Source: Paraburkholderia sp. BL25I1N1
Lineage (GTDB): Bacteria > Pseudomonadota > Gammaproteobacteria > Burkholderiales > Burkholderiaceae
DNA length: 64,000 bases
Assembly (NCBI RefSeq): GCF_003002025.1
Contig: NZ_PVZB01000012.1
Span: 208,730 to 272,729, forward strand
Direction of reading: 5' to 3'
Shown one piece after another: positions 8,214-18,268 of the stretch (position 1 is its first letter; each line of letters begins with the position of its first letter). The notes under the pieces are model-generated. The model was not told the DNA's origin. It did no database searches and worked only from the letters and a program-made list of their open reading frames with translations. The position numbers were made by a program, and so were the translations under genes.

Positions 8214-9443
8214 ATGCAAAAACGGAAATCATTCCGCCTGGTCTGTGCCGCGACCGCCGCCGTGCTTCTGGCAGCGTGCGGACAGCAAGAAACGGCCTCC
8301 ACGCCGCAGGTTCCTGAAGTCGGCACGATTACGGTCGAGCCGCAAGCCGTTCCCGTCGTAACCGAATTGCCCGGCCGTACCAGTGCGTTTCTCGTCGCGC
8401 AGGTGCGGGCGCGGGTCGATGGCATTGTGCTGCGCCGCGAATTCACCGAGGGCGCGCAGGTGAAGGCTGGGCAGCGTCTCTACAAGATTGATCCGGCACC
8501 CTACATCGCCGCACTGAACAGTGCGAAGGCGGCGCTGGCGAAGGCGAAGGCCAACCTCGCGTCCACCACTGCGCAGGCTAACCGCTACAAGGTGCTGGTC
8601 GCGGCAAGCGCCATCAGCCGGCAGGACTACGACAACGCCGTCGCCGCGCAAGGCCAGGCTGCGGCGGACGTCGCAGCGGGCGAGGCGTCCGTCGACACCG
8701 CGCAGATCAATCTCGGCTACACGGATGTCGTATCGCCGGTGACGGGGCAGGTGGGTATGTCGCAAGTCACGCCGGGCGCATACATACAGGCAGGTCAGGC
8801 CACGTTGATGGCCACGGTCCAGCAGCTCGACCGGGTCTACGTCGACCTCATGCAATCGAGCCTGGCGGGTCTCAGGCTGCGCCGCGAAATCCAGGAAGAC
8901 CGTCTGAAGACGGACGACGCCGACTCGGCGCGTGTCTCGCTGGTTCTGGAAGACGGCAGCACATATCCGGAGCAGGGCACGTTGCAGTTCACCGATGTGA
9001 CGGTCGATCAGGGCACCGGCTCCGTGACGATCCGGGCTGTATTCCCGAACAGGAACCACGTGCTGCTGCCGGGCATGTTTGTACGTGCGCGCATCCAGGA
9101 GGGTGTGAATGGGAGGGCGCTGCTCGTGCCACAAGTGGGCGTTACGCACGACCCGAAGGGTCAGCCTGCTGCGCTGGTCGTCGATAAAGACAACAAGGCA
9201 CAACTGCGCGTGTTGCAGACGGCGACAACGTATGGCCAGTACTGGGTCGTCGAAAGCGGTCTGAATCCGGGTGATCGCGTCATCGTGCAGGGCGCCGGCA
9301 AGGTCCAGCCCGGCGCGCCCGTCAAGGCAGTCGCGGCGCAGTTGCCGCCTGCACCTGCCGCGACGGAAGCCTCACCGGAGGCAAACGGTGCAAGGGTTGG
9401 CAGCGGCGTAGCTGTCGCGTCCGCCGCGTCTGACGCGCAATAA
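8214..9443 (+). CDS. RND efflux periplasmic adaptor lipoprotein (AcrA/MexA type)
   Basis: A 409-residue membrane-fusion protein linking the inner-membrane pump to the outer-membrane channel. The N-terminus is a lipoprotein signal with lipobox LLAAC (Cys22). The biotinyl-lipoyl half motifs flank an alpha-helical hairpin: VRARVDGIVLRREFTEGAQV before it, VVSPVTGQVG after it. They are followed by the beta-barrel and membrane-proximal domains (LLPGMFVRARIQEG). An alanine/proline-rich tail ends the protein. It is the first gene of a three-gene operon with pump and channel in the usual order. It resembles Burkholderia BpeA/AmrA-type adaptors, but the symbol cannot be fixed from sequence alone. Confidence 0.94.
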   Translation: MQKRKSFRLVCAATAAVLLAACGQQETASTPQVPEVGTITVEPQAVPVVTELPGRTSAFLVAQVRARVDGIVLRREFTEGAQVKAGQRLYKIDPAPYIAALNSAKAALAKAKANLASTTAQANRYKVLVAASAISRQDYDNAVAAQGQAAADVAAGEASVDTAQINLGYTDVVSPVTGQVGMSQVTPGAYIQAGQATLMATVQQLDRVYVDLMQSSLAGLRLRREIQEDRLKTDDADSARVSLVLEDGSTYPEQGTLQFTDVTVDQGTGSVTIRAVFPNRNHVLLPGMFVRARIQEGVNGRALLVPQVGVTHDPKGQPAALVVDKDNKAQLRVLQTATTYGQYWVVESGLNPGDRVIVQGAGKVQPGAPVKAVAAQLPPAPAATEASPEANGARVGSGVAVASAASDAQ

Positions 9444-9457
9444 CAGGGGTCCGCTTC

Positions 9458-12400
9458 ATGGCAAAGTTCTTTATCGATCGCCCGATTTTCGCCTGGGTGA
9501 TCGCCGTCATACTGATGCTGGCAGGTGTGGCGTCCATTTTCACCTTACCCGTCGCCCAGTATCCGACCATTGCACCACCTTCGATACAGATCTCGGCGAC
9601 GTACCCAGGTGCCTCGGCGGAAACAGTCGAAAATACGGTCACGCAGGTGATCGAGCAACAGATGAGTGGTCTTGACCATCTGCTGTACCTGTCATCCGCT
9701 TCCGACGATTCAGGCACAGCGACGGTCACGCTGACATTCGCCGCAGGTACCAACCCGGACATCGCGCAGGTACAGGTACAGAACAAGTTACAGCTCGCTA
9801 CGCCGTCGTTGCCCCAGGCCGTTCAGCAACTCGGCGCGAAGGTCACCAAGTCAAGCAGCAGTTTCCTGCTGGTGATGGCGTTCGGCACCGGAAACGGCAA
9901 CATGACGAGCATCGACCTTACCAACTATGTGGCGTCGCATATCCAGGACCCGATCAGCCGCATTGATGGTGTTGGAACTATCACGTTGTTCGGATCGCAG
10001 TATGCGATGCGTATCTGGCTGGATCCGGCGAAGCTCATGAACCTGGGGCTGACGCCCGTTGACGTGACGACCGCGCTGCAGGCACAGAACGTACAGGTGG
10101 CCGCCGGCCAGCTTGGCGGAACGCCGGCAGTTCCCGGACAGACACTGCAGGCCACTGTCACGGAAGCGACCTTGCTGCGTACACCCGAGCAGTTTGGCAA
10201 CATCCTGCTGAAAGTAAACCAGGACGGCTCGCAGGTGCGCGTCAAGGACGTCGCGCGCGTCGAACTGGGTGGTGAGACCTATAACCTGGACACGAAGTAC
10301 AACGGGCGGCCGACGGCGGGCCTGGGCATCCAGCTTGCGACCGGCGCGAACGCGCTACAGACCGCGAAACTGGTGCGCCAGAAGATTGACCAGCTTTCGA
10401 AGTTTTTTCCGCCGGGGCTTGTCGTCAATTATCCTTACGACACGACGCCGTTCGTGCGTCTGTCGATCGAGGAAGTGGTCAAGACGCTGCTCGAAGGTAT
10501 CGTGCTCGTGTTTCTGGTCATGTACCTGTTCCTGCAGAACCTGCGCGCCACGCTGATTCCGACGATCGCGGTGCCGGTGGTGCTGCTCGGCACGTTCGCG
10601 ATCATGAACGTCGCCGGATTCTCGATCAACACGCTCTCGATGTTCGGTCTCGTGCTGGCAATTGGCCTGCTGGTCGACGATGCGATCGTGGTGGTTGAGA
10701 ACGTCGAGCGGGTGATGGCGGAAGAGGGTTTGTCACCTCGCGAAGCCACCCGCAAGGCGATGGACCAGATTACCGGCGCGCTGGTCGGCGTGGCGCTCGT
10801 GCTGTCGGCGGTGTTCGTGCCAGTGGCATTCTCGGGCGGTTCGGTCGGCGCCATCTACCGGCAGTTCTCGCTGACGATCGTGGCGGCGATGGTGCTGTCC
10901 GTGCTGGTCGCGTTGATCCTCACCCCGGCGCTGTGCGCAACGATTCTCAAGCCGATTCCTCAAGATCATCACGAAGGGAAGAAGGGCTTCTTCGGCTGGT
11001 TTAACCGCACCTTCGACAGGAGTCGCGACAGGTATCACGCGGGCGTTCACCACGTGATCAGACGCTCGGGCCGGTGGCTGATCATCTATGTGGCGGTGAT
11101 TGTCGCGGTCGGCCTGCTGTTCGTCAAACTGCCCAAGTCGTTCCTGCCGGACGAGGATCAGGGCAGCTTCTTCGTGATCGTACAGACGCCGGCGGGCTCG
11201 ACGCAGGAGACGACCGCGAGAACGCTCGCCAACATTTCCGACTACCTGCTCAAGGAGGAAAAAAGCGCTGTCGAGTCGGTCTTCACGGTCAACGGTTTCA
11301 GCTTCGCGGGTAATGGTCAGAACTCCGGGCTGGTGTTTGTGCGCATGAAGGATTACTCACAGCGCCAGGGCGCCGACCAGACGGTACAGTCAGTGGGAGA
11401 GCGTGTGTATGAGCGCTACGTGGACTACAAGGACGCGATGGTGATGCCGGTGAATCCGCCTTCGATTCCCGAACTCGGGACGGCCTCGGGTTTCGACTTC
11501 GAGCTCACTGATAGCGCCGGCCTCGGACATGAGGCACTGATGGCGGCCCGAAACCAGTTGCTCGGGATGGCTGCCACAGACCCGGTATTGATGGGCGTGC
11601 GCCCCAACGGACTGGACGATAGTCCGCAGTACAGGGTCGAGATCGATCGCGAAAAGGCCGAGGCGCTCGGCGTGCCGTCGTCATTGATCGACCAGACGTT
11701 TTCGGTCGCATGGGGTTCGGCCTACGTGAACAATTTCCTCGATACCGACAACCGTATCAAAAAGGTATACGTGCAGGCCGACGCGCCTTTCCGGATGACG
11801 CCGGACGATCTCAACAGGTGGTACGTACGAAACGGCTCGGGCAGCATGGTGCCTTTCAACACCTTTGCTTCCGGTCGTTGGACCTACGGTTCGCCGAAAC
11901 TCGAACGGTATAACGGCGTCTCAGCGGTGGAAATCCAGGGCGCGGCTGCACCGGGCAAGTCGACCGGTCAGGCCATGACAGCCATGGAAGCACTCGTGGC
12001 GAAGCTGCCGGCGGGTATCGGCTACGAATGGACGGGCCTGTCGTTGCAGGAACGCCAGTCCGGTTCGCAGGCGCCGATTCTGTACGGCATCTCGATCCTG
12101 GTCGTGTTCCTGTGTCTCGCGGCACTGTATGAAAGCTGGTCGATCCCGTTCTCCGTGATCATGGTGGTGCCGCTCGGCGTGATCGGCGCACTGCTGGCCG
12201 CTATGCTACGCGGGCTCGAGAACGACGTGTTCTTCCAGGTGGGTCTGTTGACCACGGTGGGGCTCTCGGCGAAGAACGCGATTCTGATCGTGGAGTTCGC
12301 CCGTGAACTGCAACAGGGTCAGGGCATGGGACCGGTCGCAGCCGCGCTGGAAGCAGCGCGCCAGCGGTTGCGTCCGATCCTGATGACCTCGCTCGCCTTC

Positions 12401-12679
12401 ATTCTCGGCGTGATGCCGCTCGCGATCAGTCACGGCGCGGGTTCGGCCAGTCAGCACGCAATCGGTACCGGCGTGATCGGCGGGATGTTGACGGCGACGT
12501 TCCTCGCGATTTTCATGATCCCGATGTTCTTCGTCGTGGTCCGCGCGAAATTCGGCGGTGAGAGGGAAGACCCGGACGAGGCGCTCGCACATTATAGCCA
12601 GCACCATCCGCATGACAGCCAGGGCGCCGGTTCGGCTGGCGGCTCGACTGATGAAGGCTCTGGCAAGGACGGACACTGA
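9458..12679 (+). CDS. RND multidrug efflux pump, HAE1 family (AcrB/MexB type)
   Basis: A 1073-residue proton-driven inner-membrane transporter. It begins with the family N-terminus MAKFFIDRPIFAWVIAVILM. The essential transmembrane aspartate pair for proton relay is present in GLLVDDAIVVVENV. The large periplasmic porter loops and the C-terminal half signature (GLSAKNAILIVEFARELQ) are intact. The length is a little above AcrB (about 1050) because of a polar, His/Ser/Gly-rich cytoplasmic tail. It lies 14 bases after the adaptor gene and one base before the channel gene. HAE1 pumps export amphiphilic drugs, dyes, solvents or quorum signals; which of these applies cannot be told. Confidence 0.95.
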   Translation: MAKFFIDRPIFAWVIAVILMLAGVASIFTLPVAQYPTIAPPSIQISATYPGASAETVENTVTQVIEQQMSGLDHLLYLSSASDDSGTATVTLTFAAGTNPDIAQVQVQNKLQLATPSLPQAVQQLGAKVTKSSSSFLLVMAFGTGNGNMTSIDLTNYVASHIQDPISRIDGVGTITLFGSQYAMRIWLDPAKLMNLGLTPVDVTTALQAQNVQVAAGQLGGTPAVPGQTLQATVTEATLLRTPEQFGNILLKVNQDGSQVRVKDVARVELGGETYNLDTKYNGRPTAGLGIQLATGANALQTAKLVRQKIDQLSKFFPPGLVVNYPYDTTPFVRLSIEEVVKTLLEGIVLVFLVMYLFLQNLRATLIPTIAVPVVLLGTFAIMNVAGFSINTLSMFGLVLAIGLLVDDAIVVVENVERVMAEEGLSPREATRKAMDQITGALVGVALVLSAVFVPVAFSGGSVGAIYRQFSLTIVAAMVLSVLVALILTPALCATILKPIPQDHHEGKKGFFGWFNRTFDRSRDRYHAGVHHVIRRSGRWLIIYVAVIVAVGLLFVKLPKSFLPDEDQGSFFVIVQTPAGSTQETTARTLANISDYLLKEEKSAVESVFTVNGFSFAGNGQNSGLVFVRMKDYSQRQGADQTVQSVGERVYERYVDYKDAMVMPVNPPSIPELGTASGFDFELTDSAGLGHEALMAARNQLLGMAATDPVLMGVRPNGLDDSPQYRVEIDREKAEALGVPSSLIDQTFSVAWGSAYVNNFLDTDNRIKKVYVQADAPFRMTPDDLNRWYVRNGSGSMVPFNTFASGRWTYGSPKLERYNGVSAVEIQGAAAPGKSTGQAMTAMEALVAKLPAGIGYEWTGLSLQERQSGSQAPILYGISILVVFLCLAALYESWSIPFSVIMVVPLGVIGALLAAMLRGLENDVFFQVGLLTTVGLSAKNAILIVEFARELQQGQGMGPVAAALEAARQRLRPILMTSLAFILGVMPLAISHGAGSASQHAIGTGVIGGMLTATFLAIFMIPMFFVVVRAKFGGEREDPDEALAHYSQHHPHDSQGAGSAGGSTDEGSGKDGH

Positions 12680-12680
12680 G

Positions 12681-14177
12681 ATGCAAAAACATACTCTGAT
12701 TGCAGTGGCGGTTGCGTTGTTCGCGGCGGGTTGCACGATGGCGCCGAAGTACGAGCGCCCGGCGCCACCCGTGACGGCGACCTTTCCGGCCGGCGGCGTG
12801 TACGACACGCAGCCGGGCGCGACCCAGCCGGACCCGCAGAAGCCTGGTGCTATGGCGGGCGCGCGCATCCCAAACGGGCAGGCTGCGGCCGACATCGGTT
12901 GGCGTGATTTCTTCGTCGATCCGCGCATGCAGCGGCTGATCGAAATCGCGCTGAAGAACAACCGCGATCTGCGTGTGTCGGTGCTGACCATGCAGGCCTC
13001 GCAGGCGCAGTTCCGGATCGTTCGTGCCGGCCTGTTACCAACGCTTGACGCGGCGGCTTCGCAAACCAAATCGCGTACGCCGAAAGACCTGTCGCTCTTC
13101 AACCAGACGATTTCCAATTCGTACTCGGTCGGTCTGAACGCGTCGTGGGAAATCGACTTCTTCGGGCGGATTCAGAGTCTGAAAGATCAGGCTCTGGCTC
13201 AGTATCTGGCGACGGCTCAGGCGCGCAAGGCGGCGGAAATCTCGCTGGTCTCGCAGGTGGCGAACCAGTACCTGACGGTGCTCGAACTGGACGACCTGCT
13301 GAAGGTCACGCAAGGCACGCTGAATACCGCGCAGGAATCGTATCGGATCACCAGGCTGCAGTTCGATAACGGCACCGGTTCGGAACTCGATCTGCGCCAG
13401 GCGCAAACGGTGGTCGAGCAGGCGAGCGCCAATCTGCAGTCGCAGGCGCGTTTGCGGGCTCAGGCTGAGAACGCGCTGGTGGTGCTGCTGGGCGAACCGT
13501 TACCGGTCGATCTGCCGGCGGGTCTGACGTTGGGCAACCAGAATCTCCTCACGGATATTCCGGCGGGTCTGCCGGCCGATCTGCTGGCGCGTCGTCCGGA
13601 CATCATGGAGGCCGAGGAGAATCTGCTCGCGGCCAACGCGAACATCGGCGCGGCGCGCGCGGCGTTCTTCCCGAAGGTCTCGCTGACCGGCAGTTTCGGG
13701 ACGCTGAGTCCGACGCTCGGCGGGCTGTTCAAGCCGGGTTCGGCGGCGTGGAGTTTCGCGCCGTCGATCACGGTGCCGATCTTCGAAGGCGGCCAGAACA
13801 AGGCCAACCTCGATCTCGCCAACATCCAGAAGAACGTCCAGATCGCCACGTATGAAAAGGCGATCCAGACGGCGTTCCGCGAAGTGGCGGACGGCCTTGC
13901 GGCGCGCGGCACGTACGACCAGCAGATCCAGGCGCTCGAGCGCAACGCATATGCCGACCAACGCCGCCTCGCTCTCTCGGATTTGCGATATATGAATGGT
14001 GTCGACAGCTATCTGTCGGTGCTGACCGCGCAGACCGATCTGTATTCGTCGCAGCAGTCGTTGATCGCCGCGCGCATGCAGCGCCTCCAGAACCTGGTCA
14101 CGTTGTACCAGGCACTCGGCGGCGGCTGGATCGAGCACAACGGCGATCAGCCGCGCCCGGCCGATGCGAAGGGATGA
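12681..14177 (+). CDS. RND efflux outer-membrane channel lipoprotein (OprM/NodT family)
   Basis: A 498-residue TolC-like channel. The start at 12681 immediately follows the pump stop codon and gives a lipoprotein signal with lipobox FAAGC (Cys18) followed by TMAPKYERP, a hallmark of this family. Two OEP repeats are visible, with conserved segments NASWEIDFFGR, LLARRPDIMEAEENL and the C-terminal RMQRLQNLVTLYQALGGGW. It completes the tripartite efflux operon. Translation is probably coupled to the pump gene, because only one base separates stop and start. Confidence 0.94.
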   Translation: MQKHTLIAVAVALFAAGCTMAPKYERPAPPVTATFPAGGVYDTQPGATQPDPQKPGAMAGARIPNGQAAADIGWRDFFVDPRMQRLIEIALKNNRDLRVSVLTMQASQAQFRIVRAGLLPTLDAAASQTKSRTPKDLSLFNQTISNSYSVGLNASWEIDFFGRIQSLKDQALAQYLATAQARKAAEISLVSQVANQYLTVLELDDLLKVTQGTLNTAQESYRITRLQFDNGTGSELDLRQAQTVVEQASANLQSQARLRAQAENALVVLLGEPLPVDLPAGLTLGNQNLLTDIPAGLPADLLARRPDIMEAEENLLAANANIGAARAAFFPKVSLTGSFGTLSPTLGGLFKPGSAAWSFAPSITVPIFEGGQNKANLDLANIQKNVQIATYEKAIQTAFREVADGLAARGTYDQQIQALERNAYADQRRLALSDLRYMNGVDSYLSVLTAQTDLYSSQQSLIAARMQRLQNLVTLYQALGGGWIEHNGDQPRPADAKG

Positions 14178-14406
14178 TCACGGCGTGTCAAAGTCATCCT
14201 TTGCTGCGCCCGAAGTGAAATCTGGTGACCCGGAGTGTTGCCGCCTCCGCGGCGTTGTGTGGGCGTTCTGCTTCATGCCGCTGCGGCGCTCGGTGCGGTC
14301 GCTGAACGCCCGTTGAACGGGTGCTTGCCTGGACTGATGTACCTTGTTTGGAGGGCGATACAGGGAAATTGCCGGTTCCCCACTGGCAGAGCCGGGCGGC
14401 ACATCG

Positions 14407-15390
14407 TTAAAGGCGCTGCATTTGAAGCGCCAGGTGCAATTCGACCTTGTTCCGGACATTCAGTTTTGAATAACACTGTTGGAGGTAAGATCGCACCGTC
14501 GAGGGGGAAATTGCCAGATCAATTGCTACTTCCTTGTATGATTTTCCAGCCGAAAACGCCGAAGCAACGGCCTGTTCGCGTGGAGTCAATACAGATGCCT
14601 GGCTTGCCGGAGGCATCAGCGCCAGCACCATCCGGCCGCTATCGGTTTCCCGTTTCGCGCAAATATATTTCCCGCGAAAGTATGCGGCGCAACCCTCAAT
14701 TGAAATGCAGTGTCTGATCACCGAGGGCAATGTGCGTCCGTCCCAATCGGGAAATTCCTTATAGATGTATTGGATGAGGCCAGGGGCAGCTTCGATGAGT
14801 AATCCATGCTCGTCGATCGTAGCGATCATTAAAGTGCTGTGAAGCTGCCGTCTGATCTGGTTGAAAGTTCGGTTCCGCGACCAGGCCAGGATTAAATGCG
14901 GGGTGGCAAGTTCAATCAACTGCCGCTCCTGTTCGGAAAACGGGGGGGCACCGGGGTTTCTGAACAACGAATAGAACAGAAAAATTCCGCTTTCGGAGTC
15001 GAGCATGCACGTCGAGAGCGCTGCATGAAGGCCGTATTTTCGGTCGAATGCGTTAAGTCTCTCTGCGTTCGCGGAGAGGTCACCGGCGAAGCTGAAAGTG
15101 GTTCCGACGTGTTGGCGTAGCAGGTCGCATATGGGGTCTTCACTAACAAGGTTCGCATATTCTGCGAGGAAGGAATCCGGTAAGTTATGGAGCGCCGCTT
15201 GAGCGATATGCTCGCCGCTTCCACTGTGAGCGTACATTCCCCACCATCCTGAATCGAACGGGACCAGTTCATTCAGTAAATCGAAGGCACGGTAGCGGAA
15301 CACAGATGCGTCAATATCGTGGGACGCCTGATTTAGCTCGTTCAGGAAACTACTGAACCTGGTAAGCAAGCAGATATGCGGCTGTGTCAT
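14407..15390 (-). CDS. LuxR-type HTH transcriptional regulator
   Basis: A 327-residue protein. The C-terminal 65 residues form a LuxR/FixJ helix-turn-helix: SVLTPREQAVASAFSAGKS, then YKEVAIDLAISPSTVRSYL, with the usual YSKLNVRNKVEL end. The first 250 residues have no receiver aspartate pattern and no autoinducer-domain signature that I can recognise; a GAF-like sensory fold is possible. It stands alone, convergent with the RND operon and separated by more than 850 bases from the next gene. Its target is unknown. Confidence 0.85.
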   Translation of the reverse strand: MTQPHICLLTRFSSFLNELNQASHDIDASVFRYRAFDLLNELVPFDSGWWGMYAHSGSGEHIAQAALHNLPDSFLAEYANLVSEDPICDLLRQHVGTTFSFAGDLSANAERLNAFDRKYGLHAALSTCMLDSESGIFLFYSLFRNPGAPPFSEQERQLIELATPHLILAWSRNRTFNQIRRQLHSTLMIATIDEHGLLIEAAPGLIQYIYKEFPDWDGRTLPSVIRHCISIEGCAAYFRGKYICAKRETDSGRMVLALMPPASQASVLTPREQAVASAFSAGKSYKEVAIDLAISPSTVRSYLQQCYSKLNVRNKVELHLALQMQRL

Positions 15391-16252
15391 GTCGTCCGAT
15401 GTTGAAATCGAAGAGTTCGCCCTGGATACGACAGTGCCTGGACAACTTTTGAATAGTCTTTGTCGCGCCAGACGACAACGGGTATCGAAAAACGCGCATC
15501 CCGCTTGTGAAGGAAGCTTTGGACGTTTCGATGAAGCTGCCGGTTTCTGCCACTTTTCGTGACTCTGCGCGGATTACAGCTGATTCGTTCCTGGCTACCC
15601 CGTCCGGCAGCGTCGGGTTGCCAGGCATGGGCGGGCGCAAACCGATCGTGGATTCCCGGGTCTTCCAGAAGCGGGATGTCTGTGAAAGCGGGTAGCAAGC
15701 GACTCTATTATCACTTTGTCAAAAAAAGCCGCAACCAGATTCTGACGACAACAGATCAGCCGATCTGGCCGACGTTGGGATCTCTCGTGGGACGATTACG
15801 CACTGATATGCGCTTCGCGCGGACCCGGCTGAGGCTTGCCAAGCGTGCTGACCTCAGACAACAACGGCGTTCTGAGGGCTCCGGTATATAGCTTCATCGT
15901 TACGAAGCATTCTCTCGTGCAGGATCGGGAAGTCGACGGGCGTCAGGTTGATCGCCATCGCACCGTCACCTGGTGTCTATCGTACAGTCGTCAAGTGGCC
16001 CGGATTACTAGCGATCCCGTTTTCGCGACACAGGATCATCCACTCGGTGTCGCCCGACCTGCGTGACTTTCGCTCGCCCCCTGCACATCGATGAGCGACA
16101 GATTCAGGCATTTAAGCGCGGGAAAAGAGGTTCTACCCGACGAAACTCCCCCTCAACTGCAGGGTACCAGTTACAAATCTGGTCTGCTCAAATCACGGCT
16201 AACCGTCGACGAGCATGACGGATCCAATGGTTTAAAGATAAGGGGCGAAGAT
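15391..16252. other. Long intergenic stretch without a recognisable gene
   Basis: About 860 bases in which all open frames are short and lack protein-like composition. It is somewhat less GC-rich than its surroundings. It must hold the promoters of the divergent LuxR-type gene and of the serine hydrolase. AGGGG at 16241 serves as ribosome site of the latter. I see no tRNA, repeat or insertion-sequence remnant here. Confidence 0.5.
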
Positions 16253-17707
16253 ATGGGCATCAGGGCGATAAGTATCGGACGGAATAGTCTGACCATCGTT
16301 GCACTCGGATTGCTCGGTGCATGTGGAGGGGGCAGCGGAGGACTATCGGAATCCCTTCCTGATCCAAGTCAGATGTTTTCTTGGACCACTGAACAGAAGG
16401 TTATCGGTTTCAGCCACAGCTCGAGTCTTTTTAGCACAGAGCCGATCCGGAAGGGTTCGTCGACCTTTCCGTTGAACCAGGCGTCCAACGACGTCAAGGC
16501 GATCGCGAGCGCCGTGACATATCAGTATGGGACAAATTCGAACGGTACGCCGAAGACCGGCAACACAATCGACGACTATATGCTGGACAACAAGGTGACA
16601 GGCCTGCTGGTTATTAAAAACGGCTCCATTGCGCTGGAGCGATACGCCATGGGAATTACCGACTCGACGCTTTGGGACGGAAAGTCTGTGTCCAAATCAG
16701 TTACGTCTACCCTCATGGGTGCTGCGCTGAAAGACGGCTATATAACAAGTCTTTCCGATCCAATAGAAAAATATATACCAGAACTGATCGGATCTGCATA
16801 TCAAGGCGTGACCCTGCGGGACATGCTACGCATGTCATCAGGGATCGCGTGGAATGAAAACGAATTGGATCCAAACGCCGACCTGCCGAATCTGCTGAAG
16901 TGCATGAAAACCGCAGACAGTCCCACCTGCACACTGAACTATATGAAGGCCAGGCCGCGTGCAATTGACCCCGCCACCGGGTCACCGGTGCAACCCGGGA
17001 CAGTGTTTCTGTATAGCACGGGGGAAGCATATTTGAGTGGACTCGTCGTGCAGCGCGCGACAGGGATGAGCCTCGCCGAATATATGGAAAAGCGAATCTG
17101 GCAACCGTTAGGTATGGAGGCAGATGGAAACTGGTGGACGTGGAACGGCACGAGTACGGGCGGCAGCGGATTCAATGCCACGCTCCGCGATTACGGCCGG
17201 TTTGGGCAGTTCATTCTCAACAACGGCGTCCTGCCCAACGGGGTTCAGGTACTTCCAGACAACTGGATGCGTGATGCAACGACATGGACGAGTGCATCAG
17301 CACAGCCGCAATACGCCGATAATGGACAGTACGGCTACATGTGGTGGTTCAGTCCTGCATATGATGACGGACTGGTTGGCGGTACCAACAATCCTGACCC
17401 AATCTATGTCGACATCGGTGCGCCGCTTCAGAACACCAACAGCCCCTCGGGAGCGGTTGCAGTTCAATCACGCCCGCCAGTTCAGGGGCAGCCGGCATCA
17501 GTGTCAGACTGGACGTTTGCTGCAATCGGTATATACGGGCAGATGATTGCCATCAATCAACGAGAAAATCTGGTTGTAGTCGAGTTTGGGGTCTGGGATA
17601 AACCTGACCCAACGTGTTGTACCGTTTCCGATTCCGAGTACATAGCAAGTGATCCGTACAACGAACAGTCTGTGTTTCTGAATGCGATGTTGCGCGCGCT
17701 GCATTGA
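16253..17707 (+). CDS. Beta-lactamase-fold serine hydrolase, lipoprotein
   Basis: A 484-residue class C beta-lactamase/penicillin-binding-protein-like hydrolase. The chosen ATG at 16253 has AGGGG upstream and creates a lipoprotein signal with lipobox LLGAC (Cys24); an ATG at 16091 is in frame but makes an improbable extension. The catalytic SxxK is SVSK (Ser145, Lys148), and a Tyr motif (LYSTGEAY) follows at the usual distance. The WDGKSVSKSVTSTL region resembles esterases and 6-aminohexanoate-dimer hydrolases (NylB-like) more than true beta-lactamases. It is probably periplasmic or outer-membrane anchored, acting on an ester or amide. AT-richer codon use than its neighbours hints at separate ancestry. 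Confidence 0.85.
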   Translation: MGIRAISIGRNSLTIVALGLLGACGGGSGGLSESLPDPSQMFSWTTEQKVIGFSHSSSLFSTEPIRKGSSTFPLNQASNDVKAIASAVTYQYGTNSNGTPKTGNTIDDYMLDNKVTGLLVIKNGSIALERYAMGITDSTLWDGKSVSKSVTSTLMGAALKDGYITSLSDPIEKYIPELIGSAYQGVTLRDMLRMSSGIAWNENELDPNADLPNLLKCMKTADSPTCTLNYMKARPRAIDPATGSPVQPGTVFLYSTGEAYLSGLVVQRATGMSLAEYMEKRIWQPLGMEADGNWWTWNGTSTGGSGFNATLRDYGRFGQFILNNGVLPNGVQVLPDNWMRDATTWTSASAQPQYADNGQYGYMWWFSPAYDDGLVGGTNNPDPIYVDIGAPLQNTNSPSGAVAVQSRPPVQGQPASVSDWTFAAIGIYGQMIAINQRENLVVVEFGVWDKPDPTCCTVSDSEYIASDPYNEQSVFLNAMLRALH

Positions 17708-18268
17708 TCAACGTTCAGTCTCGGCGTGCCGAATCGAACGGGAGCAGACGGGGAGGGCGGAGCGGGAGCAGTAATCTCAGTTCATGCTGCAATTTCGGGG
17801 AGCAGACCGATGTAGGATATAAAGAAATTGTTAGGTGCACCGGGAATCCGGAGACGGTCTTGCTAAAGTCATGCTGCCATGAGTATTCCAGCGAGTTGCT
17901 CATGGTAACGGGCTTCGACTGGAGTGGGCGGGATGTTGCCGGTCGGTGCAGGTAAACGACCGGTTGGGGCTGCCTTCGTCGAAAAGTTCGACAAACGACA
18001 GCGAGTTGATTGCGCATCCGTGGTGTCAACTTTCAAAGTGCCACTGGAAACGGGAAAACCGGGGGATCGGACGGGGATCAGTTGTTGGCCATCAAATTCC
18101 GACGACCGGATGGGCAGGCTGTCCTGTCCCAGATAGCGAAGTCCAGGTGTCGCATCTCCTGCCTCCGGTCAAGGCCGAGCGATCCGAAACCGCGGGCAGG
18201 AATCTTACCGCGGACACTTCGCAGGTCAAGGTATTGCCATCTTTGCCACCCGCAAACCTTTTATAAAT
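17708..18268. other. Intergenic region upstream of glutamine-synthetase-like gene
   Basis: About 560 bases, with no convincing gene on either strand. Short frames across 17924-18291 look non-coding. The region must carry the promoter of the amino-group metabolism pair downstream; no dyad operator stood out. Confidence 0.45.

Noticed and set aside
12206..13117. Minus-strand open frame of 303 codons over the pump/channel boundary
   Set aside because: Antisense to two well-identified efflux genes; composition is that of a shadow frame.
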